The translations under genes were made by a program, and so were the position numbers. 10,002 nucleotides of DNA from Phenylobacterium sp. (GTDB taxonomy: Bacteria > Pseudomonadota > Alphaproteobacteria > Caulobacterales > Caulobacteraceae). The notes below the pieces were generated by a model that worked only from the letters and a program-made list of their open reading frames with translations, was not told the DNA's origin and searched no databases. The stretch is taken from NCBI GenBank assembly GCA_028698405.1, contig JAQVDF010000031.1, positions 1 to 10,002 of the forward strand, read 5' to 3'. This document shows positions 1 to 6,003 of the stretch, in pieces. The stretch's first letter is position 1; every line of letters begins with the position of its first letter.

Positions 1-1
1 C

Positions 2-775
2 ACCATGCTGGTGTACCGGGCGGACATGTTCGACCTCGCCCAGCTGCACCAGCTTCGCGGCCGGGTCGGCCGGGGCCGCGCCCAGGGCGTCGCCTATCTG
101 TTCACCCAGCCGGGGGTGGAACTGCCCGAGGCGACCCAGGCCCGGCTCTCGACCCTTGTCGCCTTCGACCGGCTGGGCTCGGGCCTGGCGATCAGCGTGC
201 GCGACCTCGACCTGCGCGGCGGCGGCGACCTGATCGGCGAGATCCAGACCGGCCACATGAAGCTGATCGGCACCGAGCTCTACCAGCGGCTGCTGGCCCG
301 CGCCGTCCGCGTGGCCAAGGGCGAGGCCGAGGCGGTGGAGTTGGCGCCCGAACTCAACCTCGGCCTTTCAGGCGCCATCCCCGAGGCCTACGTCCCCGAC
401 CCGACCACGCGCCTCAACCTCTACGGCCGGCTGGCGCGCTTCACCGAGGCGGCCGAGGTGGCGGCCTTCCGCGAGGAGGTCGAGGACCGCTTCGGCCCGC
501 CGCGCGAGGAGGTGGAACGGCTGATCGACCACGCCGAGCTGCGCGAGTTCGCCCGCGCCGCAGGCGTCTGCCGGATCGACGCCGGGCCCAAGGCCGTCGC
601 CCTGACCTTCCGCGACGAGGCGGCGGGCAAGGCCGCGGCAGCCGGCCGCGAGGACCTCGCCTGGCGCGACGGGCGGCTGATCCTGGCCCGCCCCACCGAG
701 ACCCAAGCCGAGCGGGTGGAGCTGACCCGGAGGTTGCTGATCGACCTTTCGCGCCCGGTCCGTGCGGCCGCCTGA
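2..775 (+). CDS. Mfd-like transcription-repair coupling factor / helicase, C-terminal part
   Basis: This is the 3' end of a gene that enters from the left edge; the reading frame is open from base 2 and stops at TGA 773-775. Residue numbers count from the Met at base 5. Residues 11-25 are superfamily 2 helicase motif VI (LAQLHQLRGRVGRGR), which supplies the arginine finger. Residues 57-97 match the Mfd/RecG-type segment after motif VI (LGSGLAI..RDLDLRGGGDLIGE). Residues about 127-250 match the C-terminal TRCF domain (PEAYVPDPTTRLNLYGRLA...DRFGP). In Mfd this protein displaces stalled RNA polymerase and recruits UvrA in the cytoplasm. Some positions differ from the usual Mfd consensus: RGGG for RGAG, GEIQ for GEEQ, and the last domain looks short after residue 200. 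It may therefore be a divergent Mfd paralogue rather than the housekeeping copy, so I give no symbol. It ends four bases from the convergent PBP gene. Confidence 0.88.
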   Translation, partial: TMLVYRADMFDLAQLHQLRGRVGRGRAQGVAYLFTQPGVELPEATQARLSTLVAFDRLGSGLAISVRDLDLRGGGDLIGEIQTGHMKLIGTELYQRLLARAVRVAKGEAEAVELAPELNLGLSGAIPEAYVPDPTTRLNLYGRLARFTEAAEVAAFREEVEDRFGPPREEVERLIDHAELREFARAAGVCRIDAGPKAVALTFRDEAAGKAAAAGREDLAWRDGRLILARPTETQAERVELTRRLLIDLSRPVRAAA

Positions 776-779
776 AGCG

Positions 780-2687
780 TCAGCCCCATCGGCCCAGCAG
801 GCGCTTGAGCCAGCCGGGCAGGTCGAGGCTCGGCTCCGGCGGCGCGGGCGGGGCCGGCGGCGGGTCGACGCGCCGCGCGCCGTTGCCGACGAAGTCGCGC
901 CAGATCTCGGCCGGCTGGCCGCCGCCGGTGACGCCCTTCATCGGCGACTGGTCGTCGTTGCCGACCCAGACACCGACCACCAACTCGTCGTTGAAGCCGA
1001 CGAACACGGCGTCGCGGTGGTCTTGGGTGGTGCCGGTCTTGCCGTAAACCGGGCCGGGCAGGCGGGCGGCGCGGCCCGTGCCGTGCTCGACCGCCTCGTA
1101 GAGCAGCTCCATCATCCGCTCGCGCACGCGCGGCGGGATCGGCCGCCCGCGCGTCGGCTCGGACGCCTGCAGGCCGTAGGGGCGGACGCTCTCGCCGGCG
1201 GCGACGGCGGCATAGGCGGCGGTCAGCTCCAGCAGCGTCACCTCCGAGGAGCCCAGCGCCAGGGTCGCATCGTCGGTCAGCGGGCTGGTCACGCCCAGGT
1301 CCCGCGCGGCCCGGATGACGTTAGCGCGCCCGGCCGTCTCGGCCACCCGCACCGCCGCCAGGTTGCTCGACTTGGCGAAGGCGTCCTTCAGGGTCAGGTA
1401 GCCGCCGGCCTCGCCGCCGAAGTTCTTCGGCGACCAGTCGCCGAGCGTCAGCGGCTCGTTGCTGACCACCATGTCGGGCCGCGCGCCGTCGCGGATCGCG
1501 GCGAGGTAGACGAACAGCTTGAAAGCCGAGCCCGGCTGGCGGCGGGCCTGGACGGCCCGGTTGAACTGGCTGTCGCGGTAGCTGCGGCCGCCGACCATCG
1601 CCACCACCGCCCCGTCGGGGCGCATGGCCACCAGCGCCGCCTGGCCGACGTTGCGCCGCTTCCCCTGGGCCGCGAGGGCGCGGGCGATCACCCGCTCGGC
1701 CCGCGCCTGCAGCCGGGAGTCCAGCGTCGTCGTGACCCGCACCTCGCCGTAAGCCGCCGGGAAGGCGTCCTTCACTTGCGGCGAGACCCAGTCGGCGAAA
1801 TAGCCGCCGACGGGCAGGGCGGCGCGGTTCAGCTTCACCTTGGCCTTGCAGCAGGACGCCGCCTGCTCGAGGGTGATCGCACCGGTCTCGGCCATGGCGG
1901 CCGCCACCAGCCGCGCCCTGGCCTCCGCGCCCTTCGGGTTGTCCGCCGGATTCAGCCGCGAGGGGGCCTTGACGGCCGCCGCCAGGATGGCCGCCTCGTC
2001 CAGGCTGAGCTGCTCGGGCGGCTTGTCGAAATAGTGCCGCGCTGCGGCCCGCAGGCCATAGACGCCTTCGCCGAAATAGACTCCGGAGAGATAGCGCTCG
2101 AGGATTTCGTTCTTGGAGAGGCGCAGTTCCAGCCACAGGGCGATGAAGACCTCCTGTAGCTTCCGCTTTAGGCTGCGGTCGGCGGTCAGGAAGGTGGTCT
2201 TGGCGAGCTGCTGGGTGATGGTGCTGCCGCCCTGGCGCACGCCGCCGGCCCGCAGGTTCTCGCGCGCCGCCCGCGCGATCCCGCGCAGGTCGATTCCCCA
2301 GTGCCTGTAGAAGCGCCGGTCCTCGATGGCGATGAAGGCCGCCGGGACGTGCGCGGGGAGGGTTTCAACATCGATGGGCGCCTCCTTGTAGGCGCCCCGC
2401 CGGGCGAACGGCTTGCCGTCGGCGCTGACCAGCACGACCGCCGGGCTCGGCAGCGGTTCCAGCGCCCGCTCCAGCGGCAGGCTCCAGCTCAGCCACAGGA
2501 AGCCCGCGCCGATCAGGGTCGCGAGCGCGACGAGGAGGAAGAGCCAGCGCCGGCGCCTTGTCCGCGGCGGCTCGGCGGTCTCGGGGCCCTGCTGGGACTC
2601 GAGCTCCCAGGCGGTGCGGCGGAGCGGCTGGTCCATCGGCCCCACGGTGGTGGTCGTCGCGGCCCCTGGGAAGGCGGATGCGACCAT
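780..2687 (-). CDS. Bifunctional class A penicillin-binding protein (PBP1A type: transglycosylase/transpeptidase)
   Basis: The product is a 635-residue inner-membrane enzyme that polymerises lipid II glycan strands and cross-links peptides in the periplasm. Residues 1-47 are a cytoplasmic tail ending in RTRRRRW, followed by one membrane anchor at about 48-69. The GT51 transglycosylase domain spans about 90-265: catalytic Glu122 sits in IEDRRFYRHWGID, with RQGGSTITQQLAK at 151-163. The transpeptidase domain has all three motifs: S387-x-x-K390 (GSAFK), S440-S-N442 and K550-T-G552. The tail after about 600 is Pro-rich. Two adjacent cysteines (279-280) lie in the linker, which is unusual. At about 635 residues it is shorter than E. 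coli PBP1A (about 850), as for many compact alphaproteobacterial class A PBPs. A weak ribosome site, GGAAAG (2701-2696), precedes ATG 2687; an in-frame ATG at 2636 is a possible alternative. It is divergent from the TSUP genes and convergent with the Mfd-like gene. Confidence 0.95.
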   Translation of the reverse strand: MVASAFPGAATTTTVGPMDQPLRRTAWELESQQGPETAEPPRTRRRRWLFLLVALATLIGAGFLWLSWSLPLERALEPLPSPAVVLVSADGKPFARRGAYKEAPIDVETLPAHVPAAFIAIEDRRFYRHWGIDLRGIARAARENLRAGGVRQGGSTITQQLAKTTFLTADRSLKRKLQEVFIALWLELRLSKNEILERYLSGVYFGEGVYGLRAAARHYFDKPPEQLSLDEAAILAAAVKAPSRLNPADNPKGAEARARLVAAAMAETGAITLEQAASCCKAKVKLNRAALPVGGYFADWVSPQVKDAFPAAYGEVRVTTTLDSRLQARAERVIARALAAQGKRRNVGQAALVAMRPDGAVVAMVGGRSYRDSQFNRAVQARRQPGSAFKLFVYLAAIRDGARPDMVVSNEPLTLGDWSPKNFGGEAGGYLTLKDAFAKSSNLAAVRVAETAGRANVIRAARDLGVTSPLTDDATLALGSSEVTLLELTAAYAAVAAGESVRPYGLQASEPTRGRPIPPRVRERMMELLYEAVEHGTGRAARLPGPVYGKTGTTQDHRDAVFVGFNDELVVGVWVGNDDQSPMKGVTGGGQPAEIWRDFVGNGARRVDPPPAPPAPPEPSLDLPGWLKRLLGRWG

Positions 2688-2751
2688 CGGCGCCGCTTTC
2701 CGGCATTAAATTTCCGCAATGGGGCAGGCCCGAGGCGACGGCGGCGCCCGG

Positions 2752-2770
2752 CCCCCCCCCCCCCCCCCCC
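2752..2770. repeat. Homopolymer tract of 19 C
   Basis: An uninterrupted run of 19 cytosines lies in the divergent promoter region, outside both reading frames as annotated. No other homopolymer in the window approaches this length. Tracts like this slip during replication and can tune promoter spacing, as known for phase-variable genes in other bacteria. They are also a common sequencing or assembly error, so the exact length should not be trusted. Confidence 0.9.
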
Positions 2771-2822
2771 GCAGCTCGGCTATTGGCGGTTTGCGAGGCG
2801 CGGACTACGACGGCGCCGAGCC

Positions 2823-2830
2823 GGAAGGAG
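2823..2830 (+). promoter_or_regulatory. Ribosome binding site of the first TSUP gene
   Basis: GGAAGGAG lies four bases before ATG 2835. It is one of the two strongest Shine-Dalgarno sequences in the window, and it fixes this ATG as the start although the frame is open far upstream. Confidence 0.8.
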
Positions 2831-2834
2831 CCTC

Positions 2835-3590
2835 ATGGGCGCAGCCGCCGCCGTCTTCGTTCTCGTCGCCGCCTTCGCCACGGCGATGTTGTCCGGCGTC
2901 TTCGGGATGGCCGGAGGCCTGGTGCTGATGGGCGCGCTGGCGCTGGTGCTGCCGGTCTCGGCGGCCTTCGTCACCCACGGCCTCCTGCAGATGGTCGCCA
3001 ACGGCTGGCGGGCGGCGCTGCACCGCCGGCACGTGCGCTGGGACATCGTCGGCTGGTACGCCCTGGCCTCGCTGGCGGCCGGGGCGCTCGTGGCTGCGGC
3101 GGCGCTCGTCCCCTCCAAGCCGGTGCTGTTCCTGCTCCTGGGCCTGGTGCCCGGCCTCGTCTGGCTGCCCGAGCGGCTGCTGAGGCTCGACGCCTCCAAG
3201 CCGGCGCACGCGCTGGTATCGGGTCTGGCGGTGACCGGGCTCAACCTGACCGCCGGGGTGGCCGGGCCGCTGCTCGACATCTTCTTCGTGCGCACGGCGC
3301 TGACTCGCCACGCCATCGTGGCCACCAAGGCCGCGACCCAGGTGTTCAGCCACCTGGCCAAGATCCTGGTCTACGGCGCGCCGCTGATCGCCAGTCGGGC
3401 CGACGACATGCCCTCGCCCTGGCTGTTCGCCCTGGCCGTCCCGCTGTCGATGGCCGGCACCGTGGCGGGCGGGCGGATCCTCGACGCCATGAGCGACGTG
3501 AACTTCAAGCGCTGGACCCGCTGGATCGTCAGCGGGATCGGGCTGGTCTACCTCGTACAGGCGGCGCAGCTGTTCATGGCCGGCCGTTGA
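2835..3590 (+). CDS. TSUP family (TauE/SafE-like) membrane transporter, first copy
   Basis: The product is a 251-residue, very hydrophobic inner-membrane protein with about seven or eight predicted spans. Members of the TSUP family move sulfite, sulfoacetate, thiosulfate or other small organic anions; the substrate cannot be read from this sequence. The family signature is visible as SGVFGMAGG at 20-28 in the first half. A related motif in the second half, TAGVAGPLLDIFFVR at 139-153, reflects the internal duplication of the fold. ATKAATQVFSHLAK (163-176) is also shared with the next gene. The length is typical of the family. The start is set by the GGAAGGAG site just upstream. The stop TGA (3588-3590) overlaps the TTG start of the second copy, so the two are surely co-transcribed and translationally coupled. 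No sulfur-metabolism gene lies nearby to suggest a substrate. Confidence 0.9.
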   Translation: MGAAAAVFVLVAAFATAMLSGVFGMAGGLVLMGALALVLPVSAAFVTHGLLQMVANGWRAALHRRHVRWDIVGWYALASLAAGALVAAAALVPSKPVLFLLLGLVPGLVWLPERLLRLDASKPAHALVSGLAVTGLNLTAGVAGPLLDIFFVRTALTRHAIVATKAATQVFSHLAKILVYGAPLIASRADDMPSPWLFALAVPLSMAGTVAGGRILDAMSDVNFKRWTRWIVSGIGLVYLVQAAQLFMAGR

Positions 3591-4345
3591 GCGCAGGCGT
3601 GATCCTGTTCGTGCTGGCGGCCGTGGCGATCACAGCCGCCATCTCCGGCGTGTTCGGCATGGCCGGCGGCTCGCTGCTGATGGGCGCGCTGATGCTGGCC
3701 GCGCCGGTCGCCGTCGCCATGGTGCTGCACGGAGCGGCTCAACTCGCCTCCAACGGGGCCAGGGCGGCGATCCACTTCCGCCACATCCGCTGGCCGGTGG
3801 TCGCAGTGTTCGGCGCCGGCGCGGTGCTGGCCATGGCGCTGATGAGCCTGATCGACTTCGCTCCGTCGAAGATGCTGGTGTTCCTGGCCATGGGCCTGCT
3901 GCCGATCCTGGCCTGGATCCCGCAGCGCTGGTCGCCGTTCGACGCCGCCAGGCCCAGCCATGCCTTCGTCGCCGGGCTATCGGCCACCGCGCTGGCCCTG
4001 GCGGCCGGCGTCTCGGGCCCGCTCACCGACCTGTTCCTGGTGCGAAGCGCCATGCCGGCCCGCCAGGTCATCGCCACCAAGGCGCTGCTGCAGGTGTTCG
4101 GCCACCTGGCCAAGGTGCTGTTCTACGGCGCGGCGCTGCTGGAAGGGGCGGGGGACGGCGCGGCCCCGCCCTGGCTGCTGGTCGCCGTGGTGCTCGCCGC
4201 CTTCGCGGGCTCGGCGATCGGCGGACGGCTGCTGGACCACGTCAGCGAGGACAACTTCCGGCGCTGGCGCCGATGGATCTTCACCGCCATCGGCGCAGCC
4301 TTTCTGGTCCAGGCCCTCCAGCTCTACCTCACCGGCGGCGGATAA
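3587..4345 (+). CDS. TSUP family (TauE/SafE-like) membrane transporter, second copy
   Basis: The product is a 252-residue paralogue of the preceding protein. Aligned by eye from residue 1, the two run without a gap along the whole length with about 49% identical residues (123 of 251 by hand count). Shared blocks include SGVFGMAGG (20-28), GVSGPLTDLF (141-150), ATKA..QVF.HLAK (163-176) and the C-terminal DNF.RW.RW. I chose TTG 3587 as start because it aligns exactly with residue 1 of the first copy and forms a TTGA stop/start overlap. The alternative is GTG 3599, four codons shorter. There is no separate ribosome site, consistent with coupling to the upstream gene. The pair could form a heteromeric transporter or be a recent duplication with split specificity; the substrate is unknown. 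The stop TAA (4343-4345) merges with the A-tract that encodes the U-tail of the antisense small RNA terminator. Confidence 0.88.
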   Translation: MSAGVILFVLAAVAITAAISGVFGMAGGSLLMGALMLAAPVAVAMVLHGAAQLASNGARAAIHFRHIRWPVVAVFGAGAVLAMALMSLIDFAPSKMLVFLAMGLLPILAWIPQRWSPFDAARPSHAFVAGLSATALALAAGVSGPLTDLFLVRSAMPARQVIATKALLQVFGHLAKVLFYGAALLEGAGDGAAPPWLLVAVVLAAFAGSAIGGRLLDHVSEDNFRRWRRWIFTAIGAAFLVQALQLYLTGGG

Positions 4346-4369
4346 AAAAAGGCCGCGGAAACCGCGGCC
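4344..4369 (-). terminator. Rho-independent terminator of the small RNA
   Basis: On the minus strand GGCCGCGG (4369-4362) and CCGCGGCC (4358-4351) form a perfect 8-bp stem with a UUU loop, followed directly by seven U (4350-4344). This is the best intrinsic terminator in the window. On the plus strand the same hairpin lacks a U-tract, so it would end the TSUP transcript only weakly. It may also catch read-through from the SDR gene. Confidence 0.88.
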
Positions 4370-4404
4370 TGAAGTCATTAGGGAGGAAACGCCCCGAAGG
4401 GCAC
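4344..4404 (-). ncRNA. Candidate alpha-r8/MmgR-like small RNA with anti-Shine-Dalgarno motif
   Basis: Read on the minus strand, a compact RNA of roughly 60 nt can be drawn. A short 5' hairpin with stem GCCC/GGGC closed by a UUCG loop (4402-4391) comes first. An unpaired stretch with UUUCCUCCCU (4389-4380) follows, then a GC-rich hairpin and seven U. A promoter with plausible spacing lies just upstream. From memory, the alphaproteobacterial alpha-r8 family (MmgR of Sinorhizobium meliloti, the 'suhB' RNA family of Rfam) has a conserved single-stranded UUUCCUCCCU between two hairpins, and MmgR limits polyhydroxybutyrate storage. The motif can pair with Shine-Dalgarno sequences of target mRNAs. 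The 5' end is estimated from the promoter and may be off by several bases. It runs antisense to the end of the TSUP operon. The family match was not searched. Confidence 0.72.
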
Positions 4405-4408
4405 GCCT

Positions 4409-4454
4409 CAAATAGGGCCAGCTCTCTAGGGTGCAAGCCTCCCAGGAAAAATTT
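4409..4454 (-). promoter_or_regulatory. Predicted sigma-70 promoter of the small RNA
   Basis: On the minus strand TTGCAC (4436-4431) as -35, a 16-base spacer and TATTTG (4414-4409) as -10 form a recognisable alphaproteobacterial housekeeping-type promoter. Transcription would begin near 4404-4401. An A/T run (AAATTTTTC, 4454-4446) lies 9 to 17 bases upstream of the -35, where an UP element would sit. The coincidence of promoter, RNA motif and terminator is the main support. Confidence 0.6.
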
Positions 4455-4558
4455 GTTGCGCCGACGACAAGCGTTGCGCGGATGTCACAGACGTCACCGT
4501 CAACGGCCGCTGAAACCCGGCGTCCGCGCGCCGCGGCCGCCGGGACCAGGCGCCGGCG

Positions 4559-5458
4559 TTACGCCGGTTGCGGCTGGGCGGTGGGGACCGGCGTGATGGT
4601 GACGGTCCGCTCCTCGGTGGGGAAGAACACCTTGTCGGCGTTCGCTGCGACCTCCTCGGCGGTGTAGGGCCGGCCGGGGTCGAAGCCGGCGGTCTGCACC
4701 ATCTTGATCTCCCGCACGCCGCGCGAGGAGACGCCGAGGATCTTGCCCGAGTGGTCCTTGGCCAGGTCCGAGACCATGTAGAGCACGCCCGGGGCGACGT
4801 TTTCGGGCAGCGACATCGGATCGGGCTCGCGGCCCTGACGGCCCGGCAGGTCGGCGGTCATGCGGGTGAAGGCCCCGGGGGCCAGGCCCATGACGCGGAT
4901 GTTGTACTTGCGCCCTTCGATCGACATCACCCGGACCATCCCGTAGATGCCGGCCTTCGCCGCGCCGTAGTTGGTCTGGCCGAAGTTGCCGTAGAGGCCC
5001 GAGGTCGACGAGGTGAACACCATCGTGCCGCCACCGTTGTCCTTCATCCACTTCCAGACCGGCATGGCGCAGCAGTAGGTGCCCTTCAGGTGCACCTTGA
5101 TGACCGCGTCCCAGTCGGCCTCGGACGTATTGGCGAAGGTCTTGTCGCGCAGGATGCCGGCGTTGCAGACCAAGATGTCGACGCGGCCGAAGTTGTCGAG
5201 CGCCGCCTTGCAGATGTTTTCGCCGCCCTCGACGGTCGAGACGTCGTCGCCGTTGGCCACGGCGCGGCCGCCCGCCGCGATGATCTCGTCGACCACCTTC
5301 TGGGCCGCGGACCGGTCGGTCCCGGTGCCGTCGCGCGCGCCGCCCAGGTCGTTCACGACGACCGCGGCGCCTTCCTTGGCGAACAGCTTGGCGTAGGCCT
5401 CGCCCAGTCCGCCGCCGGCCCCCGTGACGATCGCAACCTTGCCATCGAGCAAACCCAT
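4559..5458 (-). CDS. Short-chain dehydrogenase, (3R)-hydroxyacyl-CoA dehydrogenase / MFE-2-like
   Basis: The product is a 299-residue cytoplasmic NAD(P)-dependent oxidoreductase. The Rossmann motif TGAGGGLG is at 12-19, VVVNDLGG at 33-40, NAG at 99-101, and the catalytic triad is Ser151, Tyr164 and Lys168 (YGAAK). The stretches VVVNDLGG...DGTGTD, NAGILRDKTFA and SGLYGNFGQ.NY resemble the dehydrogenase part of peroxisomal multifunctional enzyme type 2. That similarity suggests oxidation of 3-hydroxyacyl-CoA in fatty-acid or related breakdown; the substrate is inferred. His123 stands where many SDRs have the structural Asn (K-V-H-L-K-G). The last 40 residues extend beyond the core fold and end in a Pro/Gln-rich tail. 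A strong AAGGAGG (5470-5464) sits five bases before ATG 5458. It lies 89 bases downstream of tadA on the same strand and could be read with it. A 6-bp inverted repeat flanks the stop, but I see no clear terminator before 4369-4344. Confidence 0.92.
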   Translation of the reverse strand: MGLLDGKVAIVTGAGGGLGEAYAKLFAKEGAAVVVNDLGGARDGTGTDRSAAQKVVDEIIAAGGRAVANGDDVSTVEGGENICKAALDNFGRVDILVCNAGILRDKTFANTSEADWDAVIKVHLKGTYCCAMPVWKWMKDNGGGTMVFTSSTSGLYGNFGQTNYGAAKAGIYGMVRVMSIEGRKYNIRVMGLAPGAFTRMTADLPGRQGREPDPMSLPENVAPGVLYMVSDLAKDHSGKILGVSSRGVREIKMVQTAGFDPGRPYTAEEVAANADKVFFPTEERTVTITPVPTAQPQPA

Positions 5459-5463
5459 CGCGT

Positions 5464-5470
5464 CCTCCTT
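5464..5470 (-). promoter_or_regulatory. Ribosome binding site of the SDR gene
   Basis: AAGGAGG on the minus strand lies five bases before ATG 5458. It is a near-perfect Shine-Dalgarno, contrasting with the weak or absent sites of tadA, rluB, the DUF885 gene and rsmD, and it suggests high translation of the dehydrogenase. Such a site is also the kind that the UUUCCUCCCU motif of the small RNA could pair with. Confidence 0.8.
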
Positions 5471-5547
5471 ATGGTTTTAAGCTAGGCGGCCATCATCCGG
5501 TCTGGTCATGCGCGACGCAAGGCTCGGATTGGCTCGGGGATGCGCCT

Positions 5548-5991
5548 CTAGCGCCTCGCCCGCCGTTCGCGGAAGAAGCCCCTCAGCAGGGCCGCGCTCT
5601 CCTCGGCGAGGACGCCGCCGGCGACGTGCGGGCGCCAGTGACAGGTGGGCTGGTCGAAGAAGCGGGGGCCGTGCAGGACCGCGCCGCCCTTGGGGTCCTC
5701 GGCGCCGAACACCAGCCGGCCGATGCGGGCGTGGCTGATCGCCCCGGCGCACATGGCGCAGGGCTCCAGGGTGACGACGAGGGTCAGGCCGGTCAGCCGG
5801 TAGTTGCCGACCTTTCGGGCCGCTTCGCGCAGGGCCAGGATTTCGGCGTGGGCGGTGGGATCGGCCAGGCCGATGGGGCCGTTGGCGGCGACCGCGAGGG
5901 TCTCGCCGGTGGCCGGATCCACGACGACCGCGCCCACCGGGGTCTCGCCGCGCTCGGCGGCGGCTTGCGCCGCCTCGAGGGCGATGCGCAT
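5548..5991 (-). CDS. tadA: tRNA adenosine(34) deaminase TadA
   Basis: This zinc enzyme converts adenosine-34 of tRNA-Arg(ACG) to inosine, allowing one tRNA to read several CGN codons; in most bacteria it is essential. From ATG 5991 the product has 147 residues. PVGAVVVDP at 18-26 and ADPTAHAEILALR at 43-55 carry zinc ligand His48 and catalytic Glu50. EPCAMCAG at 76-83 carries zinc ligands Cys78 and Cys81. NGPIGLADPTAHAE resembles TadA rather than free-nucleoside deaminases, and the tail QPTCHWRP is also typical. The start is uncertain. GTG 6012 would add seven residues (VDHDERT before Met) that resemble the N-terminus of other TadA proteins, and would overlap the rluB start. ATG 5991 has a weak GAG ribosome site. 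It is divergent from rluB and followed on the same strand by the SDR gene. Confidence 0.93.
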   Translation of the reverse strand: MRIALEAAQAAAERGETPVGAVVVDPATGETLAVAANGPIGLADPTAHAEILALREAARKVGNYRLTGLTLVVTLEPCAMCAGAISHARIGRLVFGAEDPKGGAVLHGPRFFDQPTCHWRPHVAGGVLAEESAALLRGFFRERRARR

Positions 5992-6003
5992 TGTCCGCTC
6001 GTC

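Larger units (their letters stand above)
2688..2834. promoter_or_regulatory. Divergent intergenic region between the PBP and TSUP genes
   Basis: These 147 bases must hold the promoters for both neighbours. The only A/T-rich patch is 2705-2713; on the minus strand it gives TTTAAT (2710-2705), a plausible -10 for the PBP gene, but no good -35 is visible. On the plus strand TTGGCG (2783-2788), a 17-base spacer and TACGAC (2806-2811) could form a weak promoter for the transporter pair. A 19-base C run (2752-2770) lies 12 bases upstream of that -35. The promoter calls are guesses from spacing. Confidence 0.35.

Noticed and set aside
780..2687. Long open frames on the plus strand opposite the PBP gene (for example 762-2159)
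   Set aside because: They encode Arg/Gly/Ala-rich low-complexity proteins with no motif, while the minus strand shows all catalytic motifs of a class A PBP. They are shadows of G/C-rich codon use.
4481..4502. Repeated GTCA/TGAC units upstream of the small RNA promoter
   Set aside because: Three short units at uneven spacing (4484, 4493, 4499) suggest an activator site at most. They match no binding motif I can name.
4553..4567. Inverted repeat CCGGCG / CGCCGG around the SDR stop codon
   Set aside because: The stem is 6 bp with the stop as loop and no U-tract follows; in such G/C-rich DNA this is expected by chance and is not a convincing terminator.
5471..5547. Promoter for the SDR gene between it and tadA
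   Set aside because: TTGCGT with GATGAT at 17-base spacing can be drawn on the minus strand, but both boxes are poor matches and co-transcription with tadA explains the layout as well.
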